A stretch of 64,000 nt of DNA, taken from assembly GCA_020052415.1 (NCBI GenBank), contig JAGVPB010000076.1, positions 1 to 64,000 on the forward strand, in the 5' to 3' direction. Below, piece by piece: positions 54,350-63,885 of this stretch. The translations under genes and the position numbers were made by a program. The notes beneath the pieces were generated by a model that was not told the DNA's origin, did not search any database, and saw nothing but the letters and a program-made list of their open reading frames with translations. The stretch comes from Bacteroidales bacterium (lineage in GTDB: Bacteria > Bacteroidota > Bacteroidia > Bacteroidales > JAADJA01). Position 1 is the first letter of the stretch. Every line of letters begins with the position of its first letter.

Positions 54350-55888
54350 TTGCAATTGACATCACATCGTTATACAAAGGGACCTCTGAAGGAATTTGAC
54401 ATAGTCGTCGTCGGAAGCGGGCTGGGCGGCCTTTTGTGCGGAGCCATTCTCAGCAAGGAAGGTTACAGCGTATGCATAGTTGAAAAAAACAAGGCCATCG
54501 GCGGTAACCTGCAATCGTTTGAGCGGGATGGTGTCATTTTCAATACCGGCTTGCATTATTTCGGCAGCGGCGATAAGGGTCAGTTTATTTATAAGCTATA
54601 TCAATATCTTGGAATTTATGACAAACTTCGGTTGAGACGGCTGGATATAGACCGGTTCGATATCATCAATTTTAAAAACAAAGAATATCCGCTCGCTCAG
54701 GGATTAGAAAACTTTTCGGAAAAGCTTGTTAAAAAATTCCCGCAGGAGGGCAGGGCTATTGATAATTTTATTTCAAAAATCAAACAGGTAGGGTTATCCG
54801 GTCATTATTTTAATCTGCAGACCTTTGATCCTGATGAAAACCCTGTAATTTTTAACCCGCTACGAGCAATTAATGCTTACCGGTTTATCAATTCCATCAC
54901 ATCAAATTACGATCTCAGGAATGTCATGGCGGGTTTGAATGATTTACTGGGCGGGCCAAAGGAAAAAATCAACATGTACATTCTTGGTATGATCTATTAT
55001 ACCTTTATCCAAAGCGCCTGGAGATTTGTTGACGGATCATCGCAACTTGCCGAAAACCTTGCAGGAATAATCACTTCGAACGGAGGCGAGGTTCTGACCA
55101 AAAATAAAGTAGTGGAATTTTTACTGAACGGGAACAAAGTAATCACTTCGTTGAAAACTAATCAGGACCTTGAGATTTTTGGTAAACGGTTTATATCCGA
55201 CATTCATCCGTTTTCGACCATTGAATTGCTTCCACGCGATACACTGCGAAAAGCTTATGTTGACCGGCTGAAAGGCCTTGAAAACAGCGATGGAATGTTT
55301 ACCCTTTATATTATTTTGAAACCGGATTCTTTTCCCTATCTGAACTATAACTACACCTGCGGGCTTACCGACGATATTTGGATCAGCAGGAAATCTGATG
55401 ATATTTGGCCACACAGTTATTGGTTCGAAACACCAGCGACAAGCCATTCCGGTGATTTTGCCAGGGCTGTTACCATTTTATCGCCAATTGGATTTGACAG
55501 GTTTCGAAAGTGGTCTGATACAGATACGGATAAACGTGGAAAGGAATATGAAGATTTGAAAACCTCTCTTGCCGAAAAATTATTATCCAGGGTTTATGAG
55601 CAATTTCCAGCACTAAAGTCATCTATAGAAAAATATTATTGCTCAACACCTCTCACACAGATTGACTACACCGGCTCTCCCGAAGGTTCAGCCTATGGAT
55701 TAATAAAAGACAGCGAAGAACCGATAAAATCGCACGTTTTACCAAAGACCCGGATTTCGAATCTGTTCCTGACCGGTCAAAATACCAATGCCCACGGCAT
55801 GTTAGGTGTTTCCACCGGAGCGCTGATTACCATTGCGCACATCACCGACATAAATAATATCATAAAAAAAATCAGAGATGCAGGTTGA
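54350..55888 (+). CDS. CrtI-like FAD-dependent oxidoreductase (retinol/phytoene desaturase family)
   Basis: A 512-residue flavoprotein. The N-terminal FAD motif is DIVVVGSGLGGLLCGAILS and the strand after it ends in EKN. The middle has NTGLHYFGSGDKGQ, typical of the all-trans-retinol 13,14-reductase and phytoene desaturase family, and the end has LTGQNTNAHGMLGVSTGAL, the second FAD-contact segment. It may saturate or desaturate a polyene or fatty chain. No ATG precedes the FAD motif; starts are TTG at 54350 or TTG at 54356. Insertion of the RecQ/DprA pair 12 bases upstream may have removed the native start. It overlaps the next gene by 11 bases. Confidence 0.85.
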   Translation: MQLTSHRYTKGPLKEFDIVVVGSGLGGLLCGAILSKEGYSVCIVEKNKAIGGNLQSFERDGVIFNTGLHYFGSGDKGQFIYKLYQYLGIYDKLRLRRLDIDRFDIINFKNKEYPLAQGLENFSEKLVKKFPQEGRAIDNFISKIKQVGLSGHYFNLQTFDPDENPVIFNPLRAINAYRFINSITSNYDLRNVMAGLNDLLGGPKEKINMYILGMIYYTFIQSAWRFVDGSSQLAENLAGIITSNGGEVLTKNKVVEFLLNGNKVITSLKTNQDLEIFGKRFISDIHPFSTIELLPRDTLRKAYVDRLKGLENSDGMFTLYIILKPDSFPYLNYNYTCGLTDDIWISRKSDDIWPHSYWFETPATSHSGDFARAVTILSPIGFDRFRKWSDTDTDKRGKEYEDLKTSLAEKLLSRVYEQFPALKSSIEKYYCSTPLTQIDYTGSPEGSAYGLIKDSEEPIKSHVLPKTRISNLFLTGQNTNAHGMLGVSTGALITIAHITDINNIIKKIRDAG

Positions 55889-57581
55889 CAGAAAAGGGAA
55901 ATTTATCAGACAAACGCTTTATACCCTTGCCGGGATTCTGTTTTTGATCCTCATTTTCACTATTTATTTTAAGGTACGGGTGAAAATTGATCCTCCCCAG
56001 GTTCAGGATATTAATGTCGAAAAGTTAGCAAGAATCAGAGTAGATACCAATGTATATAAAATTGGCGATAACTGGGTCAGAAAAAGCAAATCAGGTTTAT
56101 GGGAAATGTATCTTTCCGGGAATTCTTATGAACTTGGGCTTAAAAACGGAATCATGAACAAAGAGCTGATCTCTTACCAGGAAAAGGCTTTTGTTAACCG
56201 GATTAAGGAACTTATACCTTCTGAATCCTACCTGAAATTTTTGAAATATGCAATTGCATGGTTCAATAAAGATCTCGACAAATATGTCCCGCTCGAATAT
56301 CAGCAGGAAATTTATGGAATTTCACAAAGCGCCGATCCGCAGTTTAGCTTCATCGGGAATAATTATGACCGGATTTTAAATTATCACGCTGCACATGATA
56401 TCGGTCATGCCATGCAAAACCTGAATCTTGTAGCCTGCACTTCATTTGGAGTTTGGGATGAATATTCTGCTGACAGTGCTCTTCTTATCGGAAGAAATTT
56501 CGATTTTTATGTGGGAGATGAATTTGCTGAAAACAAAATCGTGGCTTTTTATCATCCTGAAACCGGATTCGACTTTGCCATGATCACCTGGGGAGGTATG
56601 ACAGGAGTGGTTTCAGGGATGAACATGGAAGGATTGACCATTACACTCAACGCAGCCAAATCGGATATTCCTTTTGGAGCGCGGATACCGGTTTCAATCG
56701 TTGCAAGAACAATTCTGCAATATGCTTCCACCATTGATGAAGCTTATAAAATTGCCGCGGGCACGGAAACTTTCGTCTGCGAAACTTTTCTGACTGGTTC
56801 CGCTAACGATGGTTTTGCAGCTATCATTGAAAAAACACCCGATACCACTGTTCTTTACAAATCTGAATTTCATTTTATCATTGCTACGAATCATTTACAG
56901 CACGAGGCATTTAGCGATCAGCCTGAAAACAGAGAAAACATGGAGAATAAAACCTCTGTTTACCGGTTTAACAGGGTAAATGAACTGATTAAGGAAACCA
57001 AAAAGTTCGATTATCAAGGCATTGCTGCTGTTTTGCGCGACCAGAAGGGCCTTACGGGAAAAAATATCGGAACGGGAAATGAGAAAGCAATCAATCAACT
57101 TATCGCTCATCATTCGGTTGTCTTTAAACCTGAAGAGAAGCTGATGTGGATTTCTACTTCGTCTTACCAGCTTGGCCAATATGTTTGTTATGATCTCAAA
57201 AAAATATTCGGTGATTCAACAAATGTCGATATCCTAAATGAGATTATTACAGATTCCCTGACCATTGAGGCGGATTCATTTCTTTATTCAACCGAATATA
57301 ACAATTATAAAACCTTTAAAGATTTTGTTCAAAATTTGAAAAAAAATCCAGAGTATATTTCTCCAGAGGAAGTCGAACATTTTGTTTTGCTGAATCCCGA
57401 ATATTATAACACATACGAATTGGCAGGAGACTATTTTGCCGGTATCGGGGATAAAGCCAAATCAGCAGATTTTTATAATTTTGCGCTTTCAAAAGAGGTT
57501 TCCTCGGCTACGGAGCGCACGAATATTATAAATAAATTAAGCAAGCTGAATAGTGATACCAGACATCGAAATAAGAAGTAA
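55878..57581 (+). CDS. C45-family autoproteolytic acyltransferase/hydrolase
   Basis: A 567-residue Ntn-hydrolase-fold protein of the C45 (acyl-CoA:6-APA acyltransferase-like) group. One membrane segment lies at about 12-32, so the rest probably faces the periplasm. The candidate nucleophile is Cys187 in LVACTSFGVWD, which would become N-terminal after self-cleavage. Downstream are the family stretches IGRNFDFYVGDEF, WGGMTGVVSGMNMEGLTIT and a C-terminal TPR-like tail. In similar Bacteroidota clusters this type accompanies CrtI-like and PaaK-like genes, and it may hydrolyse or transfer an acyl group of the final lipid. It overlaps both neighbours, indicating translational coupling. Confidence 0.85.
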   Translation: MQVDRKGKFIRQTLYTLAGILFLILIFTIYFKVRVKIDPPQVQDINVEKLARIRVDTNVYKIGDNWVRKSKSGLWEMYLSGNSYELGLKNGIMNKELISYQEKAFVNRIKELIPSESYLKFLKYAIAWFNKDLDKYVPLEYQQEIYGISQSADPQFSFIGNNYDRILNYHAAHDIGHAMQNLNLVACTSFGVWDEYSADSALLIGRNFDFYVGDEFAENKIVAFYHPETGFDFAMITWGGMTGVVSGMNMEGLTITLNAAKSDIPFGARIPVSIVARTILQYASTIDEAYKIAAGTETFVCETFLTGSANDGFAAIIEKTPDTTVLYKSEFHFIIATNHLQHEAFSDQPENRENMENKTSVYRFNRVNELIKETKKFDYQGIAAVLRDQKGLTGKNIGTGNEKAINQLIAHHSVVFKPEEKLMWISTSSYQLGQYVCYDLKKIFGDSTNVDILNEIITDSLTIEADSFLYSTEYNNYKTFKDFVQNLKKNPEYISPEEVEHFVLLNPEYYNTYELAGDYFAGIGDKAKSADFYNFALSKEVSSATERTNIINKLSKLNSDTRHRNKK

Positions 57582-58842
57582 AGCAGAAATAAAGACATAT
57601 CAGGAAACAAGACTTCCGGGACTCCTAACCTACTTATCAAAAAATTCAAAGTTTTACGCTGAGAAATTTCGGGGAAATAATATTGATATTTCTGAAATTA
57701 AGACCCTGGAAGACCTGGCTAAGATTCCGGTTACAACCAAAGAAGATTTACAAAAAAGAACCGGTGATTTTATTTGTGTTGATCCGGGTAAAATCATTGA
57801 TTACAATACAACATCAGGAACGCTTGGCGAGCCGGTAACTTTTGTCCTCACCGAAAATGACCTTGAGCGGCTGGCTTATAATGAGTACCTGTCGTTGAGT
57901 TGCAGCGACGGTCATCCGGAAGATATTTACCAGATGATGGTTACGATTGACAGGCGTTTCATGGCTGGAATTGCCTATTTTTTAGGGCTTCGTAAATTGG
58001 GGGCCGGCGTTGTCAGGGTAGGCCCCGGAAATACCGAGCTGCAGTTCGATACATTTAAGAGGATACAACCGACAGCTTTAATCACCGTTCCGTCCTATCT
58101 CGTTAAAATGATTGATTTTGCAGAAGCGAATGGTATTGATATCAATAAAACTTCCGTAAAAAAAGCAGTCTGCATTGGCGAACCCATCCGGGGGAATGAT
58201 TTTACTTTGAACACACTGGGTAAAAGAATTACCGGAAAGTGGGATATTAAACTATACTCAACTTATGCTTCCACCGAAATGGGCGCAGCTTTCAACGACT
58301 GTATTCATGGGCAGGGCGGGCATCATCATCCTGAGCTCATCATCGTTGAATTTCTTGATGAAAACGACCGGCCGGTACCGGAAAATGAACCGGGCGAGGT
58401 CGTGATCACCACACTGGGTGTGGAAGCATTGCCATTGTTAAGATTCAAGACCGGGGATATTTGTTACCATCATACCGAACCCTGTGCCTGCGGCAGGAAT
58501 ACAATGCGGATCGGGCCGGTTATCGGACGAAAAAAGCAAATGCTGAAATACAAAGGCACGACACTTTTCCCTCCCGCCATTTACGACATTCTGAATGAAA
58601 TCACTTTTGTGGAAAATTACCTGATCGAGGTTTATACCGGTGAGCTTGGAACCGACGAAATTTTGGTTAAAGCAGGATGCCGGAAGCAGGACGAGCAATA
58701 TGAAAAGATCATCAAGGATCATTTCAGGGCAAAGCTGAGGGTAGCGCCCCATGTTAAAATCATGACCCCGGAAGAGATTAATGCTTTGACTTCACAGGAA
58801 ATGAGCCGGAAACCGGTGACGTTTATTGATGCGAGGAAGTAA
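57553..58842 (+). CDS. Phenylacetate-CoA ligase-like adenylate-forming enzyme
   Basis: A 429-residue PaaK/coenzyme F390 synthetase-like enzyme. The ATP-binding loop is YNTTSGTLGEPVTF, the second adenylation motif is LYSTYASTEMG, and GEVVITTLGVEALPLLRFKTGD is the next conserved strand-loop. A cysteine/histidine pair (CYHHTEPCACG) may bind zinc as in some PaaK relatives. It would activate an aryl or other carboxylic acid as a CoA thioester. The start is GTG at 57553, inside the C45 gene, which it overlaps by 29 bases. It is the last gene of the cluster; no beta-ketoacyl synthase, acyl carrier protein or ammonia-lyase gene is in the window. Confidence 0.85.
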   Translation: MIPDIEIRSKAEIKTYQETRLPGLLTYLSKNSKFYAEKFRGNNIDISEIKTLEDLAKIPVTTKEDLQKRTGDFICVDPGKIIDYNTTSGTLGEPVTFVLTENDLERLAYNEYLSLSCSDGHPEDIYQMMVTIDRRFMAGIAYFLGLRKLGAGVVRVGPGNTELQFDTFKRIQPTALITVPSYLVKMIDFAEANGIDINKTSVKKAVCIGEPIRGNDFTLNTLGKRITGKWDIKLYSTYASTEMGAAFNDCIHGQGGHHHPELIIVEFLDENDRPVPENEPGEVVITTLGVEALPLLRFKTGDICYHHTEPCACGRNTMRIGPVIGRKKQMLKYKGTTLFPPAIYDILNEITFVENYLIEVYTGELGTDEILVKAGCRKQDEQYEKIIKDHFRAKLRVAPHVKIMTPEEINALTSQEMSRKPVTFIDARK

Positions 58843-59032
58843 GATTAAACCAGACTTTTCAATCATGCATCATTGATTTTATTAACACCGCGGTAATATT
58901 CTTCCCATTAAAAACTAACAGCGTAAACGAAACTCTATGAAGTAGGGAGCATGGAGTAAAGCAACTTAAAAGCAGACTTCGATACGGTGAGCTAAGGGTG
59001 TACGAGAAGAATTTCCAGCTAGGTAAATATTT

Positions 59033-59064
59033 TTTGAATTATCGATTTTTTTTGTATAAATTTG
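59033..59064 (+). promoter_or_regulatory. Promoter of the T9SS gene at 59139
   Basis: TTTG at 59033-59036, 20 bases, then TAAATTTG at 59057-59064: a full match to the Bacteroidetes consensus. It gives a leader of about 70 bases. The remaining gap from 58843 shows no other signal. Confidence 0.7.
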
Positions 59065-59138
59065 CTATTTAAAATTCTTGGTTTTTGCATCCTGTGTTCT
59101 TTGGGTTTTGAAGCGATAGATTTTTTTAAGTTGATATT

Positions 59139-60599
59139 ATGTCTTTTGTTAAGTTAATAGGGTTGTTTGCCCTTCCTTTTATTCTGCATTTTTATTGCGG
59201 AATTGTTTATGCACAGGTATGGTCCGAACCGATGAATATTACAAACGATAGTTATCATGATAGCTCACCTGATATTTGCATTGACAATAATGGTGAATTA
59301 CATTGTGTTTGGGTAAAAAGATTTAATTCATCTTATCGTAGCATTTACTATAATAAATCAATTGATCAGGGTTTGTCATGGACTTCACCAATAAAAATAT
59401 CTCCACATTTAAATGGAGTCGCATACGGACCAACAATAAACGTAGATTTGTTTAATAATTTGCATGTTATTTACAAGTATGATATCAGTCAACCTTATTT
59501 AGAAAATTATTATTTTATTATGTTTAATGGACAAAACTGGTCGACACCAATTACAATTTGTGACGAATATCCCGGAGCATTTATGGACGAAGTTGTCATG
59601 GATCATCAAGACCGTTTATATGTTTTCTGGCATGGTTTCGAGCATCATCCATTCTATAAGTACTATGAAAACGGAATCTGGAGTGAAGTAATCAACATCT
59701 ACACAAATTTTATCCCGAGTTTATATTTGGAAGCTGCCGTTTCCGATACAACAAATAATCTTCATTGTATTGGTTATTTTAATCAGCAACCTGTTTATTT
59801 GTTTTACAATTTTGCAAACAATGAATGGAATCAGCCCTACGTTGTGGGAATTCAATCACATTACAATCCGTTTGAAGATATTGTTATTGACGAACAAGGC
59901 AGTCCTTATCTCACATGGCGAGAACAAAATTTTTCTGCATCAGGTGATAATGCAACAGTTCTCCGAAAAAAAACAGGTGACTCATGGGGTGAACTGGAAT
60001 TGGTTATAGAAAGTTTTAATGGTTTAGCTTTACAAAACATTGATGTTATATTTGAAAATATTTTAATTGTTCAAATGGAAGAAAATATAGAATCTTATGA
60101 CATGATGATTTATAGGAAAAATCCTTTAAATCTCTGGAATAGTGATTTAATTTATAATTATTACAGGATTGAACCTTGGAAAGTATTGCATGATAATGAC
60201 TATTTATATGTTTTGATGCTAAGACAACTCGATTTCGAGGAACTTCTCGATGTTTTTATTACAAAAGCTCCACTTGACAGCTTAACAACATTTATTAAGG
60301 AAGAAACTTCATCAAATGAAGTTGTCTTAAAGATGGATCAGAATTTTCCAAATCCTTTTATTCATGAAACAAACATATACTTTGAGTTGAATTTATCAGG
60401 AAACGTTACATTTAAAATTATGGATTTTTCTGGAAGGGAATTTCTTAACAAAGATTTAGGTTTTAAAAATCCTGGTAAATATTCAATCCATTGGGATGGA
60501 TATGATGATCAAAAAAAAGATTTATCACCAGGACTGTATTTTTACACAATCATAGTAAACGGAGATAAATTAACGAGATCATTGATAATAGGAAACTGA
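59139..60599 (+). CDS. T9SS-exported propeller protein (BNR-like)
   Basis: A 486-residue exported protein. It has a signal peptide (1-25). A beta-propeller region at about 30-390 shows weak BNR-type turns such as SIDQGLSWTSP and repeated HDSSPDICIDNNGELHCVWV-like strands (shown in part). A FlgD/T9SS-type sorting domain has QNFPNPFIHET and ends KLTRSLIIGN. The blades look more like those of surface-sensing or adhesin propellers than of true sialidases. It is followed 30 bases later by the next exported protein in the same direction, so the two are probably co-transcribed. Confidence 0.8.
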   Translation: MSFVKLIGLFALPFILHFYCGIVYAQVWSEPMNITNDSYHDSSPDICIDNNGELHCVWVKRFNSSYRSIYYNKSIDQGLSWTSPIKISPHLNGVAYGPTINVDLFNNLHVIYKYDISQPYLENYYFIMFNGQNWSTPITICDEYPGAFMDEVVMDHQDRLYVFWHGFEHHPFYKYYENGIWSEVINIYTNFIPSLYLEAAVSDTTNNLHCIGYFNQQPVYLFYNFANNEWNQPYVVGIQSHYNPFEDIVIDEQGSPYLTWREQNFSASGDNATVLRKKTGDSWGELELVIESFNGLALQNIDVIFENILIVQMEENIESYDMMIYRKNPLNLWNSDLIYNYYRIEPWKVLHDNDYLYVLMLRQLDFEELLDVFITKAPLDSLTTFIKEETSSNEVVLKMDQNFPNPFIHETNIYFELNLSGNVTFKIMDFSGREFLNKDLGFKNPGKYSIHWDGYDDQKKDLSPGLYFYTIIVNGDKLTRSLIIGN

Positions 60600-60628
60600 A
60601 AAATAAAATCCTTTAACATTAAAAAATA

Positions 60629-63622
60629 ATGAATATGAAAGCTATTAAAATCATTTTAGTAACACTTTTTTTAATCGAATTTTCGATTTTAATTAATGCA
60701 CAAGAGAGATATGCATTATTAATTTGTGGCGAAACTCCAAATACCGTTATTCCGCCAAATAGCTGGCATTTAGCTAACCCAAATCCACCTGAAGAGCCTT
60801 ATGATGAATTTTGGAATGATATTTATCTTTTTTGGGAAATGTTAATTGAAAAGGGGTATGAAAATGATAATATCTATGTATTATTTGGAAACGGAAATGA
60901 CGTCAAAGACTGGCCAGAGTGGCCTGATACTGATGTTGCTGATAGATACAACCCTAGAGTCTGGCATGATGATATTATTGGCCCAGAAGACCACATTACA
61001 GATTTTTTTGCTAATTTAGATGACTTAATTACGATATTTAATGGATTTATTAATGGCAACCCATTTTTAGGAATACCTCAGCTTTCACCAGATGATTTCC
61101 TTTTTATATGGGCCTTCGGTCATGGAAATAATCAATTTCCTGGAGGACATACAGCATTACTATTAAAAAATGGCTTGATTATGGACAATGATTTTGCAGA
61201 TTATGTGAATGCTATTAATTGTAATAAAAAGGTATTACTTTTTCAACAATGCTTTTCAGGAAGTTTTATCCCATATTATACAAATGAAATAAATGTCTAT
61301 GCGCTATCCGCTGCAAATTCAACCATGTCTGCATATTCACTCGATGATAAGTATTATGACGGAATTGACTTTCCAAATGACCCCCAACCCGGCAATATGT
61401 TTCCTGCTTATGAATTGGATGTTTGGATAACTCCAGGAGAAGCAGAATGGCTCCATGATCACGGTGAATTTAATTTGCATATGTTAAATGCATTAAGGGG
61501 AATTGCTCCATCAGAAAATCCATATTATTCTGTCACAGGATTACAGAATTTTGAATTAAATAGTGCAGATCTTAATAATGACAATATTGTTGATATGACT
61601 GAAGCCTATCAATGGAATTGGGATTTTAATAGTCAATTTATTCATTCACCTAATGGTTACGATGATCCTCAAGAATATGATCCCGAGATTGGTTATAAGA
61701 CATCATTAAAATATCCAAATCTGATCAATGTTGATAGTGATGCTTCAGGAACTCAGAATGGTATTATAGGGATAACCGAGCAAGTTCATGTTTTATCTGG
61801 GAATACTTTATCCTTTAATAATGCAATAGTAAATCTTGATTTTAATGGTGAATTGATCGTTGATGCTGGCGGTAGTCTAATAATTGGAGATAATGTAAAA
61901 ATAAAATCAATTATTGGTACAAAACGAATTATTGTTAATGGAAACTTAACTGTTGGCGCTAATGTAATTTTTCTTGCAGATGAAGGAGCAGATATAAGGC
62001 TTGAGATAAATAATACAAGCTTAGTTTCGACCATTAATTCCGGGATTTTCGAAAGGGCAGTTTTACAAAGCAATCAAAGTTCGCTTACACTAAACAACTG
62101 CAATTTCAGTATTTCAGGAGGCGTTGATTTTTCTTCCGGTAATCTTTCGGTAAATGCCTGTACTTTCAATCAAGCATATCTTTATGCAGCAAATGCTATA
62201 GGTAGTAAACAGGTTAATATTTTAAATGAATCTTCATTTACTGGCGCAAGTGATTATGCAATTCAAATCACAAATTATCCCTTATTCTCTATCCAGCATA
62301 ATACAATTGCCGGTAACCACAACGGTATCGGATTATTCCATGCAGGTTATGGTAGGACACATGTTATAGTTGACAACCTTATCGAAAATAACAGTACCGG
62401 CATTATGATTTTTCAGTCAACCGCCGACCTAACAAGTAACGGTATAATCAATAATGGAAATATCATTCGTAATAATGTTACAGGTATTCAATGTTTAGAC
62501 AGGAGCCTTGTAAGTATTGTCGGGTATTCTTTAGCTCAGATTTGGAATGAAACTCAACAGATCATGGATAATTCCGGCCGTGAAGTTTATGCAACCGAAG
62601 GAAGTTTTCCTTGTCCGTTTACAGCAAATTCGATAATAGATAACAATAATGCCGGTAATCCATCGGATCCGTTGATCCTTTACACTACAAGCCTTATGGA
62701 ACTCCTTGATGTCCGCAGGAATTACTGGGGCACAAACTTCAATTACACCGAGGATTTGAATCCCTATCAGTATTATATCTGGGATCCGGTATGGGAATTG
62801 AATGGCTATGGCGGAGGCGATGGCGCTGCAGAATTATTTGAAACAGCCGAGAGCAAAATAGAACAGGAAGATTATACAGGTGCAAAGAGTGATTTGCAAC
62901 AATTGGTTTCAACTTATCCAGAATCCATATATGCAGAAGCGTCTTTGAAAGAACTTTATCCCCTCGAAGAACTAACCGGCAATAATTACAACGGGCTTAA
63001 GGAATGGTACAACACACATTCTGCAATACAAGGCGATGCTGAATTGACCAAACTTGCCGATTTCTTAGCCAACTTCTGCGAAATCAAGCTCGAAAACTGG
63101 CCTACTGCCATTGCATGGTTCGAAGATGTGATCCAGAATCCCGAATCAATGGAAGATTCCATTTTCGGAATCATTGATTTGGGATACACTTATTTCCTCA
63201 TGGAAAACGGAGGACTGAAATCATCCTACACCGGCAACCTAATAGAGCATAAACCGGTTTCGGTGGAGCAATTCGAAATTAAAAGGGACTACTTACTTTC
63301 ACTGCTACCGGGTGACCAGTTAAGCGAAACCATGAAGCAAAGCATAAGCATCCTCAAATCGGGTGAACTACTGCAAAACGTGCCTAATCCCTTCAACGGC
63401 ACAACCCAAATCTGGTACAAGCTGGATGAAGAAGCACAGGTTGCCATCCACGTTTTCGGGTATACCGGAAAAAGAGTGAGTACGATCAGTTCCGGAAAGC
63501 AGGATAAGGGTTCGCACTTTGTTGAATTTTCATCAGAAAGTTTGCCAGCAGGCATATACTTCTATACCCTCGAATTAAATAGTAAGGTAAGTGATGGAAA
63601 GAAGATGACGGTGGTGAAATAA
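60629..63622 (+). CDS. T9SS-exported caspase-fold (C13-like) protein with beta-helix
   Basis: A 997-residue exported protein. A signal peptide (1-24) precedes a caspase-haemoglobinase-fold domain at about 25-290 with the likely pair His165 (WAFGHGNNQ) and Cys208 (LFQQCFSGSF), as in C13 legumain-type peptidases. An EF-hand-like loop DLNNDNIVDMTE follows near 315. A right-handed beta-helix spans about 400-690 (repeated N-N-x-I and G-I turns, GNHNGIGLFHAG). Two TPR-like helices (ESKIEQEDYTGAKSDLQQL) and a sorting domain with NVPNPFNGTT complete it. It is a putative surface peptidase whose beta-helix may bind polysaccharide. Confidence 0.8.
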   Translation: MNMKAIKIILVTLFLIEFSILINAQERYALLICGETPNTVIPPNSWHLANPNPPEEPYDEFWNDIYLFWEMLIEKGYENDNIYVLFGNGNDVKDWPEWPDTDVADRYNPRVWHDDIIGPEDHITDFFANLDDLITIFNGFINGNPFLGIPQLSPDDFLFIWAFGHGNNQFPGGHTALLLKNGLIMDNDFADYVNAINCNKKVLLFQQCFSGSFIPYYTNEINVYALSAANSTMSAYSLDDKYYDGIDFPNDPQPGNMFPAYELDVWITPGEAEWLHDHGEFNLHMLNALRGIAPSENPYYSVTGLQNFELNSADLNNDNIVDMTEAYQWNWDFNSQFIHSPNGYDDPQEYDPEIGYKTSLKYPNLINVDSDASGTQNGIIGITEQVHVLSGNTLSFNNAIVNLDFNGELIVDAGGSLIIGDNVKIKSIIGTKRIIVNGNLTVGANVIFLADEGADIRLEINNTSLVSTINSGIFERAVLQSNQSSLTLNNCNFSISGGVDFSSGNLSVNACTFNQAYLYAANAIGSKQVNILNESSFTGASDYAIQITNYPLFSIQHNTIAGNHNGIGLFHAGYGRTHVIVDNLIENNSTGIMIFQSTADLTSNGIINNGNIIRNNVTGIQCLDRSLVSIVGYSLAQIWNETQQIMDNSGREVYATEGSFPCPFTANSIIDNNNAGNPSDPLILYTTSLMELLDVRRNYWGTNFNYTEDLNPYQYYIWDPVWELNGYGGGDGAAELFETAESKIEQEDYTGAKSDLQQLVSTYPESIYAEASLKELYPLEELTGNNYNGLKEWYNTHSAIQGDAELTKLADFLANFCEIKLENWPTAIAWFEDVIQNPESMEDSIFGIIDLGYTYFLMENGGLKSSYTGNLIEHKPVSVEQFEIKRDYLLSLLPGDQLSETMKQSISILKSGELLQNVPNPFNGTTQIWYKLDEEAQVAIHVFGYTGKRVSTISSGKQDKGSHFVEFSSESLPAGIYFYTLELNSKVSDGKKMTVVK

Positions 63623-63645
63623 CTACGATATCCTTAAGTGTAAAG

Positions 63646-63676
63646 AAATCCTCCCGATCGCGGAGGATTTTTTTTA
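63646..63676 (+). terminator. Terminator behind the caspase-fold gene
   Basis: The stem AAATCCTCC / GGAGGATTT with the loop CGATCGC and a run of eight T. It starts 24 bases after the stop at 63622. Beyond it, up to 63885, nothing recognisable is present. Confidence 0.85.
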
Positions 63677-63885
63677 TACCTGTATCAAATATATTTTGTC
63701 TTTGACCAAAATATATTTCAGCCTGGGGATTTTACCGGCCATTTGCTAAATATTTTAAATACGGACCTTTCCGGGTTGTTTTATCTTCATTTAACCATTG
63801 TACTTACTTTACCGTCGGGAAATTCAGTCCCTGCGTTGCTATGGAATAAATTTAATATTTTTACTTCATCAAAATTAAACAAACG

